From: Clostridiaceae bacterium
GTDB taxonomy: Bacteria > Bacillota > Clostridia > DSM-8532
Length of the DNA stretch: 41,958 bases
Direction of reading: 5' to 3'
NCBI GenBank assembly: GCA_012728095.1
Contig: JAAYFU010000043.1
Location: 1-41,958, forward strand
A program made the translations under genes and the position numbers. The notes below the pieces were generated by a model. That model searched no databases, was not told the DNA's origin, and saw only the letters and a program-made list of their open reading frames with translations. Below, piece by piece: positions 8,305 through 17,350 of the stretch (positions within the stretch are counted from its first letter, which is position 1; the number at the start of each line of letters is the position of its first letter).

Positions 8305-11300
8305 TTATATCCCTCCCAGACACAGTTCTTCAATTAGTTCCATCAGAATTTGTCTTTTCTCTTGTTCAGTAATTGACTGGCCAAATTCATCAATAGCCGT
8401 GGCTATCTCATTATAAAGTAGCTTACCTTTATTACTGTACTTTACTTTACTAAACGATTTTACTATTTCCTTTCCGTCTTCACCAATAAATGTTATTTTG
8501 TAACCGTTTGAAATTATTGTAGTAATATTTTGTTCAGCTGATTGATCATATTCCAAAATGGATTTCTTTATCTGTTCTAACTCTGTTATAAACTCAGTAA
8601 TAGTGTTTGCATTCCAATCATCAATCCTTAAGTTGGTAACCACCTTAGCAAGATTATGTACAAATTCATTCTCATCGTTATCAATATTGGCCATTAATTG
8701 TAATACCTTATGTTCTTCTTTCGGAAATAAATAAGTCAGCGTAGTTGGCTTCAATTTTTCAATGAAGTCCATAATAATAGAGGTTAATGAAGCATTATCT
8801 GCTTGTTTAAATCTAAAAATCTCTTTTATATCATTTATTAAATATTTTACAAGGTCACTTTTAGCATTATCAAATGTCGTCTTAGCACTGTTAATATCAT
8901 CAATAATATTAAGTGTAAATTCCTTATATCCAAAAATATCAAATAACTTCTCGAATAGATAATCTCTTGTATTTATATAAGGCTGCTTTAAGCTTTCAAT
9001 AAATTTGATATATTCACGCAGTATTTTGCTAGGAGAAGCATCTTTCCCTTTATATATAGTTTTTAATTCTTTGGAATACTTCGGAAGACTCATATACCAA
9101 CGTGACATAGCTGACACAATATAAGCAAAAGTATTATATTCTTTTTCTTTGGTATTAACAAAGTCTGAAAACATCGTTTCCAAGCTGTTAATAAATGCAG
9201 ATTTATCTTCATTCCATTCTTCCATAAAGACTACATATTCTTCTGGATTTTCATTGATACTATTTAATAAATCTACAGTTATGTTAACTTCTTTATCTTT
9301 ATACTTAACAACAAGATACTTTTTAAAGAAATGTAGTACAACTGTAATATAAATGGGTATAACCCCTTTTTTTAAACCATACCCGTATTCTGGTAAAGTC
9401 AATATATCGTATAATTCTTTAAAACTTCTCCCTGTATTCGAATTAGCTCCATTAAAAAATTCTTGGATTACTCGTAGTGTATTAGCCATTTTCTCATCCT
9501 TTGGGGTAAGTGTTAAAACTGGCTTCTCCTGTTCATTTAAAAGTATGCCCGTTTGTATTAATGTACTTCTCATGAAAGAAACATCCTGACCCGTTCCTGT
9601 CAATCCTAAATTAACTCCCAATTCATTTTTGAGTAAACCAGAAATTAATTTGTTCCTACTATTTATGGCCATACTTGGCAAATGATTTTTATTTATGGAT
9701 TCGTTATTTATAACAGGAGTGTAAGGATATGTTTTTGCACAGATTTCTGATAATTTAGCAGAAAAGTGTGCTTTCCTTTTAAACAATTGCTTTTCTCCAT
9801 TCCAATAGTATTCGGCTTCACCATTTTCAGGCCGAGTATAGCCTAAAATAAATTTATTGATAACCTCCTCTAAATCTTCAACATAAATATCATACTCATC
9901 ATATAGAAGCTCATCATCAGTAACCATATTTTTTAAAGTACAAGCAGCATTATACTCATATACTATCTTTTCAATATCTACGAAACGTTTTGGTAATATA
10001 AAAATGATCCTTTCATGATTACATTTACCACTTATTATATTATTCTTAATTTGAATAATATCATCTTCGCTATATGGGATAATTGCATACACAACACCAT
10101 CCGCATCTATATTTTCTATTTTTTTCTTCCAATCAGTAACAGAGAAAAACTCTTGACTATCCATAAATGTAAAATTGAAATATCGTGTGATTTCCATTTC
10201 ATCATTATAAGCTGTAGGATACATATAATTATCAAGAGGTAACTTATTAAGAATATCTTTTACGCTCAAAGTTTGTCTTGTTTTTTCGATAGTATTATAA
10301 ATCTCGCTAACAATATCAACACCAGAGCTTTCTTTTATTTTTAAATAACCATTGCTTCTTTTTAGATATATAATGCAATCTTTTTCAATAAGTTCAGTAA
10401 TTATATCATCTATAATATTAATATCTAAGACACTTTCTCGATACGTGTCAACAATTATATCTTTTGTAGGTGGTAATTTTTCAAACTGTTCAACCATGTA
10501 TATCAAAGAAATAGTCTTTACTATTCTTGCTGCAAGAGAATCCTTGTCTAGTTTTTTTAACACCTTCATTGTCGTTTCGTAAAGTTTGTGTATTTCACTT
10601 GTATAAGGCTCTTTACGTAAAAGAGGTTCAAAATAGTCATATAAATAATCAGGTGTAAGCAATGGAAAGTCATCTTTTACATCATTTAAAAATGATGAAA
10701 GGGTATACTTGCTATCTGATGATAAGAAAGTAAATAATGTTCTCTCATTTTGCGCTACTTTTTCAGATAATCTTGGAAGAATAAAAGTAGAAACTGGATG
10801 CAGGGGATAGCATCCCAAAACTGCTGTGTGCGCTGTGTTATCATCGTTTTCAAGCAAACCATTTAACTTAAATCGTTCTATCAAGCTTGTGAAGCGAGGT
10901 ATATTTTTTGAATAATAATCGTCCCATTTGTTCTCATCCTTTTTTATAACAGCAGAAATAATCTCATACATTTGTGGATAATTATTATGCATATGAATAT
11001 GTTTAAATCTTCCAGAAACACCTCTCCATCCATCAACTTTTTCTTTTGGTAAATTATTGTCAATATAATTTGCAATATCCTTATGAGAAATCAACATCAG
11101 ATGCATTTGCATATCATTGCCACTGCGATCGCACTTCTCAGCAAAATCCTGTAATAACTTAATATCACTAATCGTCGTATTAGCAATGCTTGACTCAAGA
11201 TATTTACTAAATTCATCATAAATTATATAAACACCAGAATACCCTTTATCTTTTAGTTTCTCTATAACTTTTTCATAAAGCTCTGGAACATCAAAACCTA

Positions 11301-11946
11301 CAAATGGGTTAAAAGTACTACCCGATGTTAACTTAGGATATAAAGATACAAACTTCTCATATGCACTGACACTATATTCCTGTAGTGAAACAATATAATC
11401 TTCAATTGGAACATTAATCTCACCAACAAATTTATTATAAGTATCCTGATACTTATTTCTCCAAAGCTCAATCGTACTAACTGCAGCCTTAAAATTTGTT
11501 TCAGGCATAAGATCTATGAGATCTGCATTTTTTAGTGCAGTATGTAAAGCCCCTAAAAATGATTGTGTAATACTTGTACTACTTCCGCCTATAATAATCG
11601 GTAGTAGTTTTTTATCACTATTGATATAATCTATAATGAACTCATAAAGCTTTTGATTATAGCTTTTTACTTTTTCTAATAGTGTTTTAAATAATTCTAT
11701 ATTTTTATTTATAAGAATCGATGTCAACATAAGCATTACATGCGATTTGCCCCTACCATATGCTCCAATCAATATCCTTGCACGTCCCCGGTGTGGTTCA
11801 ATAGTACTTAGAATTACATCTTCAATTATTTCAATAGCAGACAACGTAGGAATGAAACTTCTTATTTTTTTCTCGTTATATAAATCATAAGCAATATTAA
11901 TAGATGTCTGGAAATCTTTTTCTACTTGAATTATTTCGTTAATCAT
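8305..11946 (-). CDS. sspC: SspC-like large P-loop ATPase of the phosphorothioation system
   Basis: This 1213-residue protein carries Walker A GAYGRGKS (61-68) and Walker B VYIIYDEF with Asp244 and Glu245. Long regions with no other recognised domain follow, including alpha-helical and coiled-coil segments. Large ATPases of this kind occur in phosphorothioation and BREX loci. In the SspABCD system the P-loop NTPase SspC is needed, with the nickase SspB and sulfurtransferase SspD, for sulfur insertion on one strand. The start has GGAGAT seven bases upstream. The gene lies between the DUF4007 gene and the cysteine desulfurase gene, all leftward. The assignment to SspC rests on the neighbours and the P-loop rather than on sequence comparison, which I could not run. 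Confidence 0.75.
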   Translation of the reverse strand: MINEIIQVEKDFQTSINIAYDLYNEKKIRSFIPTLSAIEIIEDVILSTIEPHRGRARILIGAYGRGKSHVMLMLTSILINKNIELFKTLLEKVKSYNQKLYEFIIDYINSDKKLLPIIIGGSSTSITQSFLGALHTALKNADLIDLMPETNFKAAVSTIELWRNKYQDTYNKFVGEINVPIEDYIVSLQEYSVSAYEKFVSLYPKLTSGSTFNPFVGFDVPELYEKVIEKLKDKGYSGVYIIYDEFSKYLESSIANTTISDIKLLQDFAEKCDRSGNDMQMHLMLISHKDIANYIDNNLPKEKVDGWRGVSGRFKHIHMHNNYPQMYEIISAVIKKDENKWDDYYSKNIPRFTSLIERFKLNGLLENDDNTAHTAVLGCYPLHPVSTFILPRLSEKVAQNERTLFTFLSSDSKYTLSSFLNDVKDDFPLLTPDYLYDYFEPLLRKEPYTSEIHKLYETTMKVLKKLDKDSLAARIVKTISLIYMVEQFEKLPPTKDIIVDTYRESVLDINIIDDIITELIEKDCIIYLKRSNGYLKIKESSGVDIVSEIYNTIEKTRQTLSVKDILNKLPLDNYMYPTAYNDEMEITRYFNFTFMDSQEFFSVTDWKKKIENIDADGVVYAIIPYSEDDIIQIKNNIISGKCNHERIIFILPKRFVDIEKIVYEYNAACTLKNMVTDDELLYDEYDIYVEDLEEVINKFILGYTRPENGEAEYYWNGEKQLFKRKAHFSAKLSEICAKTYPYTPVINNESINKNHLPSMAINSRNKLISGLLKNELGVNLGLTGTGQDVSFMRSTLIQTGILLNEQEKPVLTLTPKDEKMANTLRVIQEFFNGANSNTGRSFKELYDILTLPEYGYGLKKGVIPIYITVVLHFFKKYLVVKYKDKEVNITVDLLNSINENPEEYVVFMEEWNEDKSAFINSLETMFSDFVNTKEKEYNTFAYIVSAMSRWYMSLPKYSKELKTIYKGKDASPSKILREYIKFIESLKQPYINTRDYLFEKLFDIFGYKEFTLNIIDDINSAKTTFDNAKSDLVKYLINDIKEIFRFKQADNASLTSIIMDFIEKLKPTTLTYLFPKEEHKVLQLMANIDNDENEFVHNLAKVVTNLRIDDWNANTITEFITELEQIKKSILEYDQSAEQNITTIISNGYKITFIGEDGKEIVKSFSKVKYSNKGKLLYNEIATAIDEFGQSITEQEKRQILMELIEELCLGGI

Positions 11947-11980
11947 AATCTATCTCCATTCTAAGAATGTATGATGCTAT

Positions 11981-12871
11981 TCATTGGTTAATTATAGTAT
12001 AGTACTCTCTTACACATCCTAAAAAATCACTTTCTTTTAAAATGTCTATGTAGTCAAGCCCCGCCGTCCTAACGACTTTAATATAACCCATAAGATCAAG
12101 CCTATTTAGTATGTTTGTAAGTGTGATTATATCAAGATTAAACACTTTACCTGCATTACATTTATCATTTTGAATAGACGATATTTTGATTTGCTTCCTA
12201 CCTTTCGCTTGATCAACTATAACCGCAAAAACAATTAATGGGTGTATGGCATCAATTTTCGTTAAATTCTTCTTATATATTTTTGACTTTTTATCTACAA
12301 TATCCACAAGCGATAATTCACCAAAAGGACAATCAATATTGTTTTCAGGATGTACCTTTTCAGGATTTGATTTAATTCTAGGGACATATGTGCTAATGAT
12401 ACAGTTAAAATCATCCTCTAAAGAACGAAAAGATACACTTGATCCATTTAGTAATATATATGCATTAAGTTGCTTTACAAAATCATCTCGAGTAAACTCT
12501 TTAAGGTTAAATTCATTAAAGAAATAATACCATGCAGTCGCATCAGTTTCATTTGTTGCTAATTTATAATGCAAAAACCAAAGTGTACCAATTTCTTCTA
12601 TGTATCTATCATTATCATAAATCAATTTACCTAATGGGGTCAGGTCTTGATATTTTTTCCCATGCGTTGGCTCAATAGTAAGCCCAACAGCTTGTAACCA
12701 ATACCTTAGGGATTTAACCATATTGGCACCTATCCCCAAAATATCCATAGGATTACCGTTGTCACCCATGAATACTGTACTGTCCATCTCAACATGTTTT
12801 AATCCTTTGTAAAGCCATCCTTTACGTATAAAAAAAGTATCATGTGCTCTAAATTTCATATTTGCTCTCAA
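11981..12871 (-). CDS. sspB: DUF4007 protein, SspB-like DNA nickase of the phosphorothioation system
   Basis: The N-terminal motif FRAHDTFFIRKGWLYKG and the following GANMVKSLRYWL are characteristic of the DUF4007 family. SspB, which nicks DNA at the modification site during single-strand phosphorothioation, carries this domain. The 296-residue version starts with TTG at 12871, adjacent to the upstream stop; an ATG at 12859 would remove four residues and give MKFRAHD. AAAGGAG lies too close for the TTG and too far for the ATG, so the start is undecided. The C-terminal half looks like a winged-helix region (KVFNLDIITLTNILNRL...GYIKVV), which would fit DNA binding. It sits between the sulfurtransferase and ATPase genes as in known ssp loci. 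Confidence 0.8.
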   Translation of the reverse strand: MRANMKFRAHDTFFIRKGWLYKGLKHVEMDSTVFMGDNGNPMDILGIGANMVKSLRYWLQAVGLTIEPTHGKKYQDLTPLGKLIYDNDRYIEEIGTLWFLHYKLATNETDATAWYYFFNEFNLKEFTRDDFVKQLNAYILLNGSSVSFRSLEDDFNCIISTYVPRIKSNPEKVHPENNIDCPFGELSLVDIVDKKSKIYKKNLTKIDAIHPLIVFAVIVDQAKGRKQIKISSIQNDKCNAGKVFNLDIITLTNILNRLDLMGYIKVVRTAGLDYIDILKESDFLGCVREYYTIINQ

Positions 12872-14587
12872 TTACTCCTTTGTCTTAAGGTATTTATCCA
12901 TAAGGCAGCCACCATCAATATATTTAGCGGTTACACACATTTTGCAGCGTTTGCATTTACTATCGTTAATATGGTATTCTTCATTACTTATATTTATAGC
13001 ACCATGTCGACATAGCGACTCACATTTTAAGCACTTACGGCAAGCATTAAATTTTCTTACTTGGTAACTAATCATTCTTTGTAATTCATCATGATTTTCA
13101 ATATTCATGGTCTTTATTTTCACTGCATAATTATATCCATCATGAAAAAAAGGCTGTACAGATATTATTGGTATATTTGTTTTTAAGTCTAGTATGATAG
13201 TTTCATTTATAAGCTTTCGTCCAAGTTCTTTCGAAATTTTTCCAAACGGTATTAATAAATTCAAAAAATTATCATCAACTGGTCGATTAAGCCTATATAC
13301 TTTTGCATTATCTTCAGTCGTACAGTCCGTATATTTTATCTTTACATCTTCTGCGGCTGTAAGGCCATTACCTCCTTGCCGGGCTTTCCATTTTCCACTA
13401 TCAACATAGACTTCTGCATCTTGTTTTCCAATTTTGATTGCAAAATTAATTAAAAATTTACGCCACATATCAGACTTCTCTGGCATATATATTCGTGACA
13501 AAAATTGCGCTCTTTCATTATTATTTGGGCAACACCAACAACCTACCCTATCATAGCCAACTCTGTACGCATCATTAAAGTCTATTTTCCGACTTAAGAT
13601 ATAAAGCCAAACATCAATATCTTTCCAATAAAAAATTGGTGATGCAACCTTTTGTTTTTGTATCTTAATAGACTCTGCATTATCTTCCACTCTGTTATAC
13701 TTGCTTCTACTTACAGATTCATTTTTACGAATACCATAAAAGGTTAAAACATCTGTATCTTGATATAAACTATTAAATACACGTGTAATTGGTCCAGTTT
13801 TAAACATCGAGCAGCACCAACGCATAACACGGGAAGGAGGCCCAATATCATCACATACCTCGTAAAAATTCTGATCTTTGTTTCTTGCTACTTTAAATAT
13901 TGCTTTTTGATTATTTTCCCTATATCGCTTAACATATTCAATAGTAAAAGGAAACTCAAGGGTGGTATCACCAAAAATATGTACTAAACTCGGATCACTT
14001 AACGCACTAATAGTTAAATCTGCTGTAGCCGTTGAATCCTTACCTCCTGAAAATGATATAACTACATTCTCACGTGGATAAGTTGCTGCAGTTTTCTTTA
14101 TAAACTCTGTGGCTTCATTATAGATGTAATTGAATCTTTCGACATTTGCTTTAATAAATTTATCTATGTACTGATTAAAATAATAATAATTGTTTTTATC
14201 TTTGTATTTTACAAGTTGTTCTATAATTTTGACAGGCGAATGCTTTTTTAATATACTAATTGGCACTACTTTTGATACTCCATCAATATAATACCGATTA
14301 TCGGATGCCCAAACAGTTTTATCTATGTATTCAAATGGTTTTGCCGTCAGCAATTCGAAAAGAAGTCTCTCTTCAGGAAATACAGGGCGTAGATCTACAC
14401 ATAGATAAGCTGTTTCTGCGCCACATAGTGGACAAATACTTCTGTCAATCCCATTTGCAGACTTTATTATTGGAGTTTTACAACTATTACACCAATAAAC
14501 CTGATAGGGAGTATTATGTTCTGTATAATTACCGCAAAGCTCACAAATTTCATTCGTTGTTTCTCTGTTACAAATTTTGCACCACAA
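12872..14587 (-). CDS. sspD: PAPS-reductase-family sulfurtransferase, SspD/DndC-like, with zinc ribbons and ferredoxin domain
   Basis: This is the first gene of the island. The 571-residue protein starts with two zinc-ribbon-like knuckles (Cys3/6/15/18 and Cys33/36/52/55). An ATP-pyrophosphatase domain follows, with PP-loop SGGKDS at 180-185. Cys258/259 and Cys350/352/353 are candidate ligands of a catalytic cluster. The C-terminus is a two-cluster ferredoxin-like region (Cys516/519/522/526 and Cys545/548/551/561). DndC and SspD activate a backbone phosphate with ATP and transfer sulfur to it. The ferredoxin region could deliver electrons or sulfur. A LexA box and an extended -10 promoter lie about 70-115 bases upstream. 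Sulfate assimilation is unlikely given the neighbours. Confidence 0.85.
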   Translation of the reverse strand: MWCKICNRETTNEICELCGNYTEHNTPYQVYWCNSCKTPIIKSANGIDRSICPLCGAETAYLCVDLRPVFPEERLLFELLTAKPFEYIDKTVWASDNRYYIDGVSKVVPISILKKHSPVKIIEQLVKYKDKNNYYYFNQYIDKFIKANVERFNYIYNEATEFIKKTAATYPRENVVISFSGGKDSTATADLTISALSDPSLVHIFGDTTLEFPFTIEYVKRYRENNQKAIFKVARNKDQNFYEVCDDIGPPSRVMRWCCSMFKTGPITRVFNSLYQDTDVLTFYGIRKNESVSRSKYNRVEDNAESIKIQKQKVASPIFYWKDIDVWLYILSRKIDFNDAYRVGYDRVGCWCCPNNNERAQFLSRIYMPEKSDMWRKFLINFAIKIGKQDAEVYVDSGKWKARQGGNGLTAAEDVKIKYTDCTTEDNAKVYRLNRPVDDNFLNLLIPFGKISKELGRKLINETIILDLKTNIPIISVQPFFHDGYNYAVKIKTMNIENHDELQRMISYQVRKFNACRKCLKCESLCRHGAINISNEEYHINDSKCKRCKMCVTAKYIDGGCLMDKYLKTKE

Positions 14588-14655
14588 AACAAGTATCCCT
14601 CCCCCCTAATCTATATTTTAGTATCACAGAATTACCCACTAGGTTGTTTAAAAAT

Positions 14656-14684
14656 ATTATAGCAATAATTATTAACTATTTAAA
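14656..14684 (-). promoter_or_regulatory. Promoter of the phosphorothioation operon
   Basis: On the minus strand an extended -10 element TGCTATAAT (TATAAT at 14656-14661) has a weak -35, TTTAAA (14679-14684), 17 bases upstream. It lies about 70 bases before the sulfurtransferase start and directly beside the LexA box. Confidence 0.6.
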
Positions 14685-14688
14685 TATC

Positions 14689-14702
14689 CGAACAGTTGTT
14701 CG
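14689..14702. promoter_or_regulatory. LexA (SOS) box in front of the phosphorothioation operon
   Basis: CGAACAGTTGTTCG is a perfect inverted repeat that fits the Gram-positive LexA/DinR operator (CGAACnnnnGTTCG). It begins four bases upstream of the -35 element of the operon promoter, where bound LexA could hinder RNA polymerase. By a simple count, ten fixed bases are expected about 0.04 times in a random 42-kb sequence. LexA binding is inferred. Confidence 0.7.
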
Positions 14703-14789
14703 TAGTTTTTATTATAAACTGATAATTATGTTGTGTAAATATTATAATTCGATTGTAATACAAAAAGTAAATTATGGTCTAGCTTCAAA

Positions 14790-14843
14790 AAAATACTCCT
14801 TTCAGGTTTCATATTATCAACAATTACCTGAAAAGAGTATTTT
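14790..14843 (-). terminator. Terminator after the repeat-protein trio
   Basis: AAAATACTCCTTTCAGGT and its near-perfect complement form an 18-bp stem with one G-U pair and an 18-base loop. On the minus strand the stem runs into seven T. It separates the trio from the defence operon. Around it (14588-14993) I see no gene; the rest of this gap holds the promoter, the LexA box and a weaker TACCCAGAAAA hairpin at about 14855. Confidence 0.75.
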
Positions 14844-14993
14844 CTTTATTTCAATACCCAGAAAATTTACAGTCCCTACTTTTTGGGTAGAGAAAATAAC
14901 AGAGTTTGTCTTGATACATCCAAAATACAAATTATAATACTTAATTGTTTTCATGTCAGAGTTTACATTCGGACAGCCGATTATTCCACATTA

Positions 14994-15800
14994 TTATACT
15001 TTTTCCCCGTTAACAAAAACATTGCCATCTTTATCTGTGCTGATATCCAGATGATCTCCGGCAAGATCCAGGGCTACTGATACGATATTGCTCGTATTAA
15101 CGGCACTGTCAGTATTAGAGGGTTTTATTTCATCTATCTTTACTTCGCCTTTATCATTGGCTACAATTTCCATTATGCTGCCATCATGGTTAAATGCTAC
15201 TTTAACCGCAAAGCTTTGATCAGAAAGCAACAGTCTGTTTTTTTCACCTTTACCGATTCCGGTGTTGGCAGGATTAACCTGTTTTTTCTCTTGCTTGTCC
15301 TGCAATATGTCGGTGGCATTCTCAACATCAAGTGTATTCGTTGACAATAATATTCCGTCTTCTCTATATGTATTAACCTGACTGTTAAGATCATTTGCAA
15401 TGGCAGTGCTTTTGCGGTCATCTGCAACAGCTAAGGTTATCAACTGGGCATTTTCATTCGCTTGTACCGTGTTTTGTTCCTGCGTCAGACTTGCTACCGC
15501 ATACTGCAGAGAATCTGCCGTAATTTTGCTATTTCCCATGCAGTTGTTAGCCTCACAGTCAAATTCGATCGTATTTCTAGCTGTTGCTTCTCCAAATTGA
15601 GTGTTATCATTATGTTGACAGGATTTCTGTCTTGCTTTGGCAAAGCTGCCTCCAAGAGCAACTGCGATAGCGGCCAGCTGAACATTTTCGTTATTCTGGT
15701 CTACATCCTGATTCTGTGCAATATCTAAATCAATTAGTTGCTGAATTACAGAGTCGCAGCTGCATGATGTTACCGAGTCTATCTTTTTTTCGCAGCTCAT
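14994..15800 (-). CDS. Gln/Asn-rich repeat protein, third of a paralogous trio
   Basis: This 268-residue protein has no signal peptide or membrane segment. It contains two copies of a repeat that runs roughly Q-x-Q-x-x-x-Q-x-N-x-N-x-Q, then a hydrophobic LAAIAVA-type strand and another Q/N run (residues about 30-70 and 105-140). The N-terminus is Cys-rich (CEKK, CSCD). The C-terminal part has two strands ending DKDGNVFVNGEKV, also seen in the two paralogues upstream. Its ATG overlaps the stop of the second gene (ATGA), and AAAGGAG lies seven bases upstream. The spacing of Q and N resembles curlin-type amyloid or beta-solenoid repeats, but I recognise no named family. A spore-coat, matrix or intracellular scaffold role is possible. 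Confidence 0.65.
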   Translation of the reverse strand: MSCEKKIDSVTSCSCDSVIQQLIDLDIAQNQDVDQNNENVQLAAIAVALGGSFAKARQKSCQHNDNTQFGEATARNTIEFDCEANNCMGNSKITADSLQYAVASLTQEQNTVQANENAQLITLAVADDRKSTAIANDLNSQVNTYREDGILLSTNTLDVENATDILQDKQEKKQVNPANTGIGKGEKNRLLLSDQSFAVKVAFNHDGSIMEIVANDKGEVKIDEIKPSNTDSAVNTSNIVSVALDLAGDHLDISTDKDGNVFVNGEKV

Positions 15801-16591
15801 TTTCTCACTCCTTTCCCATCCACCAGAACATTACCGTCGGAATTTGCCTCGACATCCAGTGATATTCTGTCTAAACTGAGGATAACGTGGAATTTATCAA
15901 AGTTTAAAGCTAAAGGCTTTTTATCAGTATTATCATTTTTATTGTTCGCATCAAACGCAATTTGTTTAATGGTAGGGGTCTTGCCCTGAATATTACTCTT
16001 AATTTCCTTTCCATTAATGCTAATTGAGGATAAAGGTGAGCTATCTAAAACCGTATCCAGGTTTTCGTTTGCGTTATACTGTGATTTAGCGCCTTCATGA
16101 TTCGATTTATCAGCCTGAGTCGGCTCCACGGAAGGACAATTTGTAGCTATAGTAAATCGTACTTCATTGGTGGTATTGTCCTGTTCAATACAGTCTCTGT
16201 CTATTGCTGTTTCTGTGTTTGCTATGGCTGTATTTACTCCGAATACACTTATGTTAACTTGAATATCTTGCCGGTCTTGTTGATCGGAAGCACTAAAGGA
16301 TAAATCAGAGTCTGCACAAATATCGTTGCAGGTCAAAGTATCACAGGATGTGGCTATGACATTGGCAGCCCGGATATCAGTGTTTGTCTGGCAGTTTTGC
16401 TGTGATGCCTTTGCTGTTTGACCGTTTGTAGCAATGGCAATTGCCGCAGTTTGTAAATTCATATTTACTTGAAGTACGCCTTGATTCTGACTTAAATCAG
16501 AACTTGCGGATCGCTCAACAACTTTGCCGCAGCAGCAAAGGGATTCAACACAATCACAATTCTTTATGGTATTAATTTCGTTAGTTAACAT
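15797..16591 (-). CDS. Gln/Asn-rich repeat protein, second of a paralogous trio
   Basis: The start is the ATG at 16591, because AAAGGAG lies eight bases upstream; a GTG at 16600 overlaps that ribosome site. The product is 264 residues. It has a Cys-rich N-terminus (CDCVESLCCCGK) and a clear repeat SQNQGVLQVNMNLQTAAIAI followed by further Q/N-rich sequence. A weaker second repeat is near QDRQDIQVNISVFGVNTAIA. After a low-complexity linker the C-terminus has the shared module ISLDVEANSDGNVLVDGK. There is no signal peptide. Overlap with the third gene and short spacing to the first mean all three are likely made together and may co-assemble. Function unknown. Confidence 0.65.
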   Translation of the reverse strand: MLTNEINTIKNCDCVESLCCCGKVVERSASSDLSQNQGVLQVNMNLQTAAIAIATNGQTAKASQQNCQTNTDIRAANVIATSCDTLTCNDICADSDLSFSASDQQDRQDIQVNISVFGVNTAIANTETAIDRDCIEQDNTTNEVRFTIATNCPSVEPTQADKSNHEGAKSQYNANENLDTVLDSSPLSSISINGKEIKSNIQGKTPTIKQIAFDANNKNDNTDKKPLALNFDKFHVILSLDRISLDVEANSDGNVLVDGKGVRK

Positions 16592-16617
16592 GCGTTTCAC
16601 TCCTTTCTACCCCCTGT

Positions 16618-17262
16618 TTAACACCTGTTACCGGATCTAATCTTTCTATCATTCAGGTAAACATCACCTTTGTACATAACAATTAACTCTAACTGATAAC
16701 TTCCCAAATCAATAACAACGCGGGCTTTTTCGTGGCGTCCCGGGTATGCTACTGCTTTGGTCTTATGGCTTTCTTCATCATTGGTTTTATATTCTTTCCG
16801 GTCGGGTTTAAGTTCTTCATTAGGTTTTCTTCCTTCTTCACAGGAATTTATATTTTTCGCTAGTAATGATGTACTTTGGACATTCGAATTTAACTGGCTG
16901 AGAGTTTGTTCTGCACAGGCTCGTCCACCATCAATGGATATAGCAACAGATCCTATTTGAATATAGTAGTTCTCTTGCGACTCTGTACGATCCTGATTTC
17001 TGCTAATCTCAGGTGCCTTTGATTTATCGATGCATCTTCCGCATAGGTTGGCGGCTGAATTAGTCGCAACTGCATCAATAATCTGCAAATTTCTATTACA
17101 TTGCTCAGCCTCCTGACTTGCCACAGCCTCAGAACCATTACCAATAGCAATTGCTACCGCTATCCCTTGAAAGCTGCTATTGCTTTGAAAAACTGCTTGA
17201 GTCTGGGTTATGTCAGCATTAAGTCCTTGATACAAAACGGTAATCGCTGTAGGGCAACTCAT
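16618..17262 (-). CDS. Gln/Asn-rich repeat protein, first of a paralogous trio
   Basis: This 214-residue protein opens the trio and has GGAGG nine bases before its ATG. The repeat reads DITQTQAVFQSNSSFQGIAV, then AIAIGNGSEAVASQ and a Q/N segment. A second copy is near QENYYIQIGSVAISIDGGRA. A charged, lysine- and glutamate-rich linker (residues about 140-170) leads to the shared C-terminal module VVIDLGSYQLELIVMYKGDV. No signal peptide or membrane segment is visible, so secretion by the Sec route is unlikely. It is probably a structural protein, but I cannot place it in a family. The three proteins match each other only in motif spacing and the C-terminal module, so the duplication is old. Confidence 0.65.
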   Translation of the reverse strand: MSCPTAITVLYQGLNADITQTQAVFQSNSSFQGIAVAIAIGNGSEAVASQEAEQCNRNLQIIDAVATNSAANLCGRCIDKSKAPEISRNQDRTESQENYYIQIGSVAISIDGGRACAEQTLSQLNSNVQSTSLLAKNINSCEEGRKPNEELKPDRKEYKTNDEESHKTKAVAYPGRHEKARVVIDLGSYQLELIVMYKGDVYLNDRKIRSGNRC

Positions 17263-17350
17263 CCCATCTAACCTCCTGGTTTTATAAATTTTGGACTTAG
17301 ATATCGAAAAAATAAAAAAATAAAGAGATACCTATTTTATTGTCCATTTC

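Noticed and set aside
12872-14587. Sulfate-assimilation PAPS reductase.
   Set aside because: No other sulfate-reduction genes are nearby, and the DUF4007, P-loop and desulfurase neighbours fit DNA phosphorothioation.
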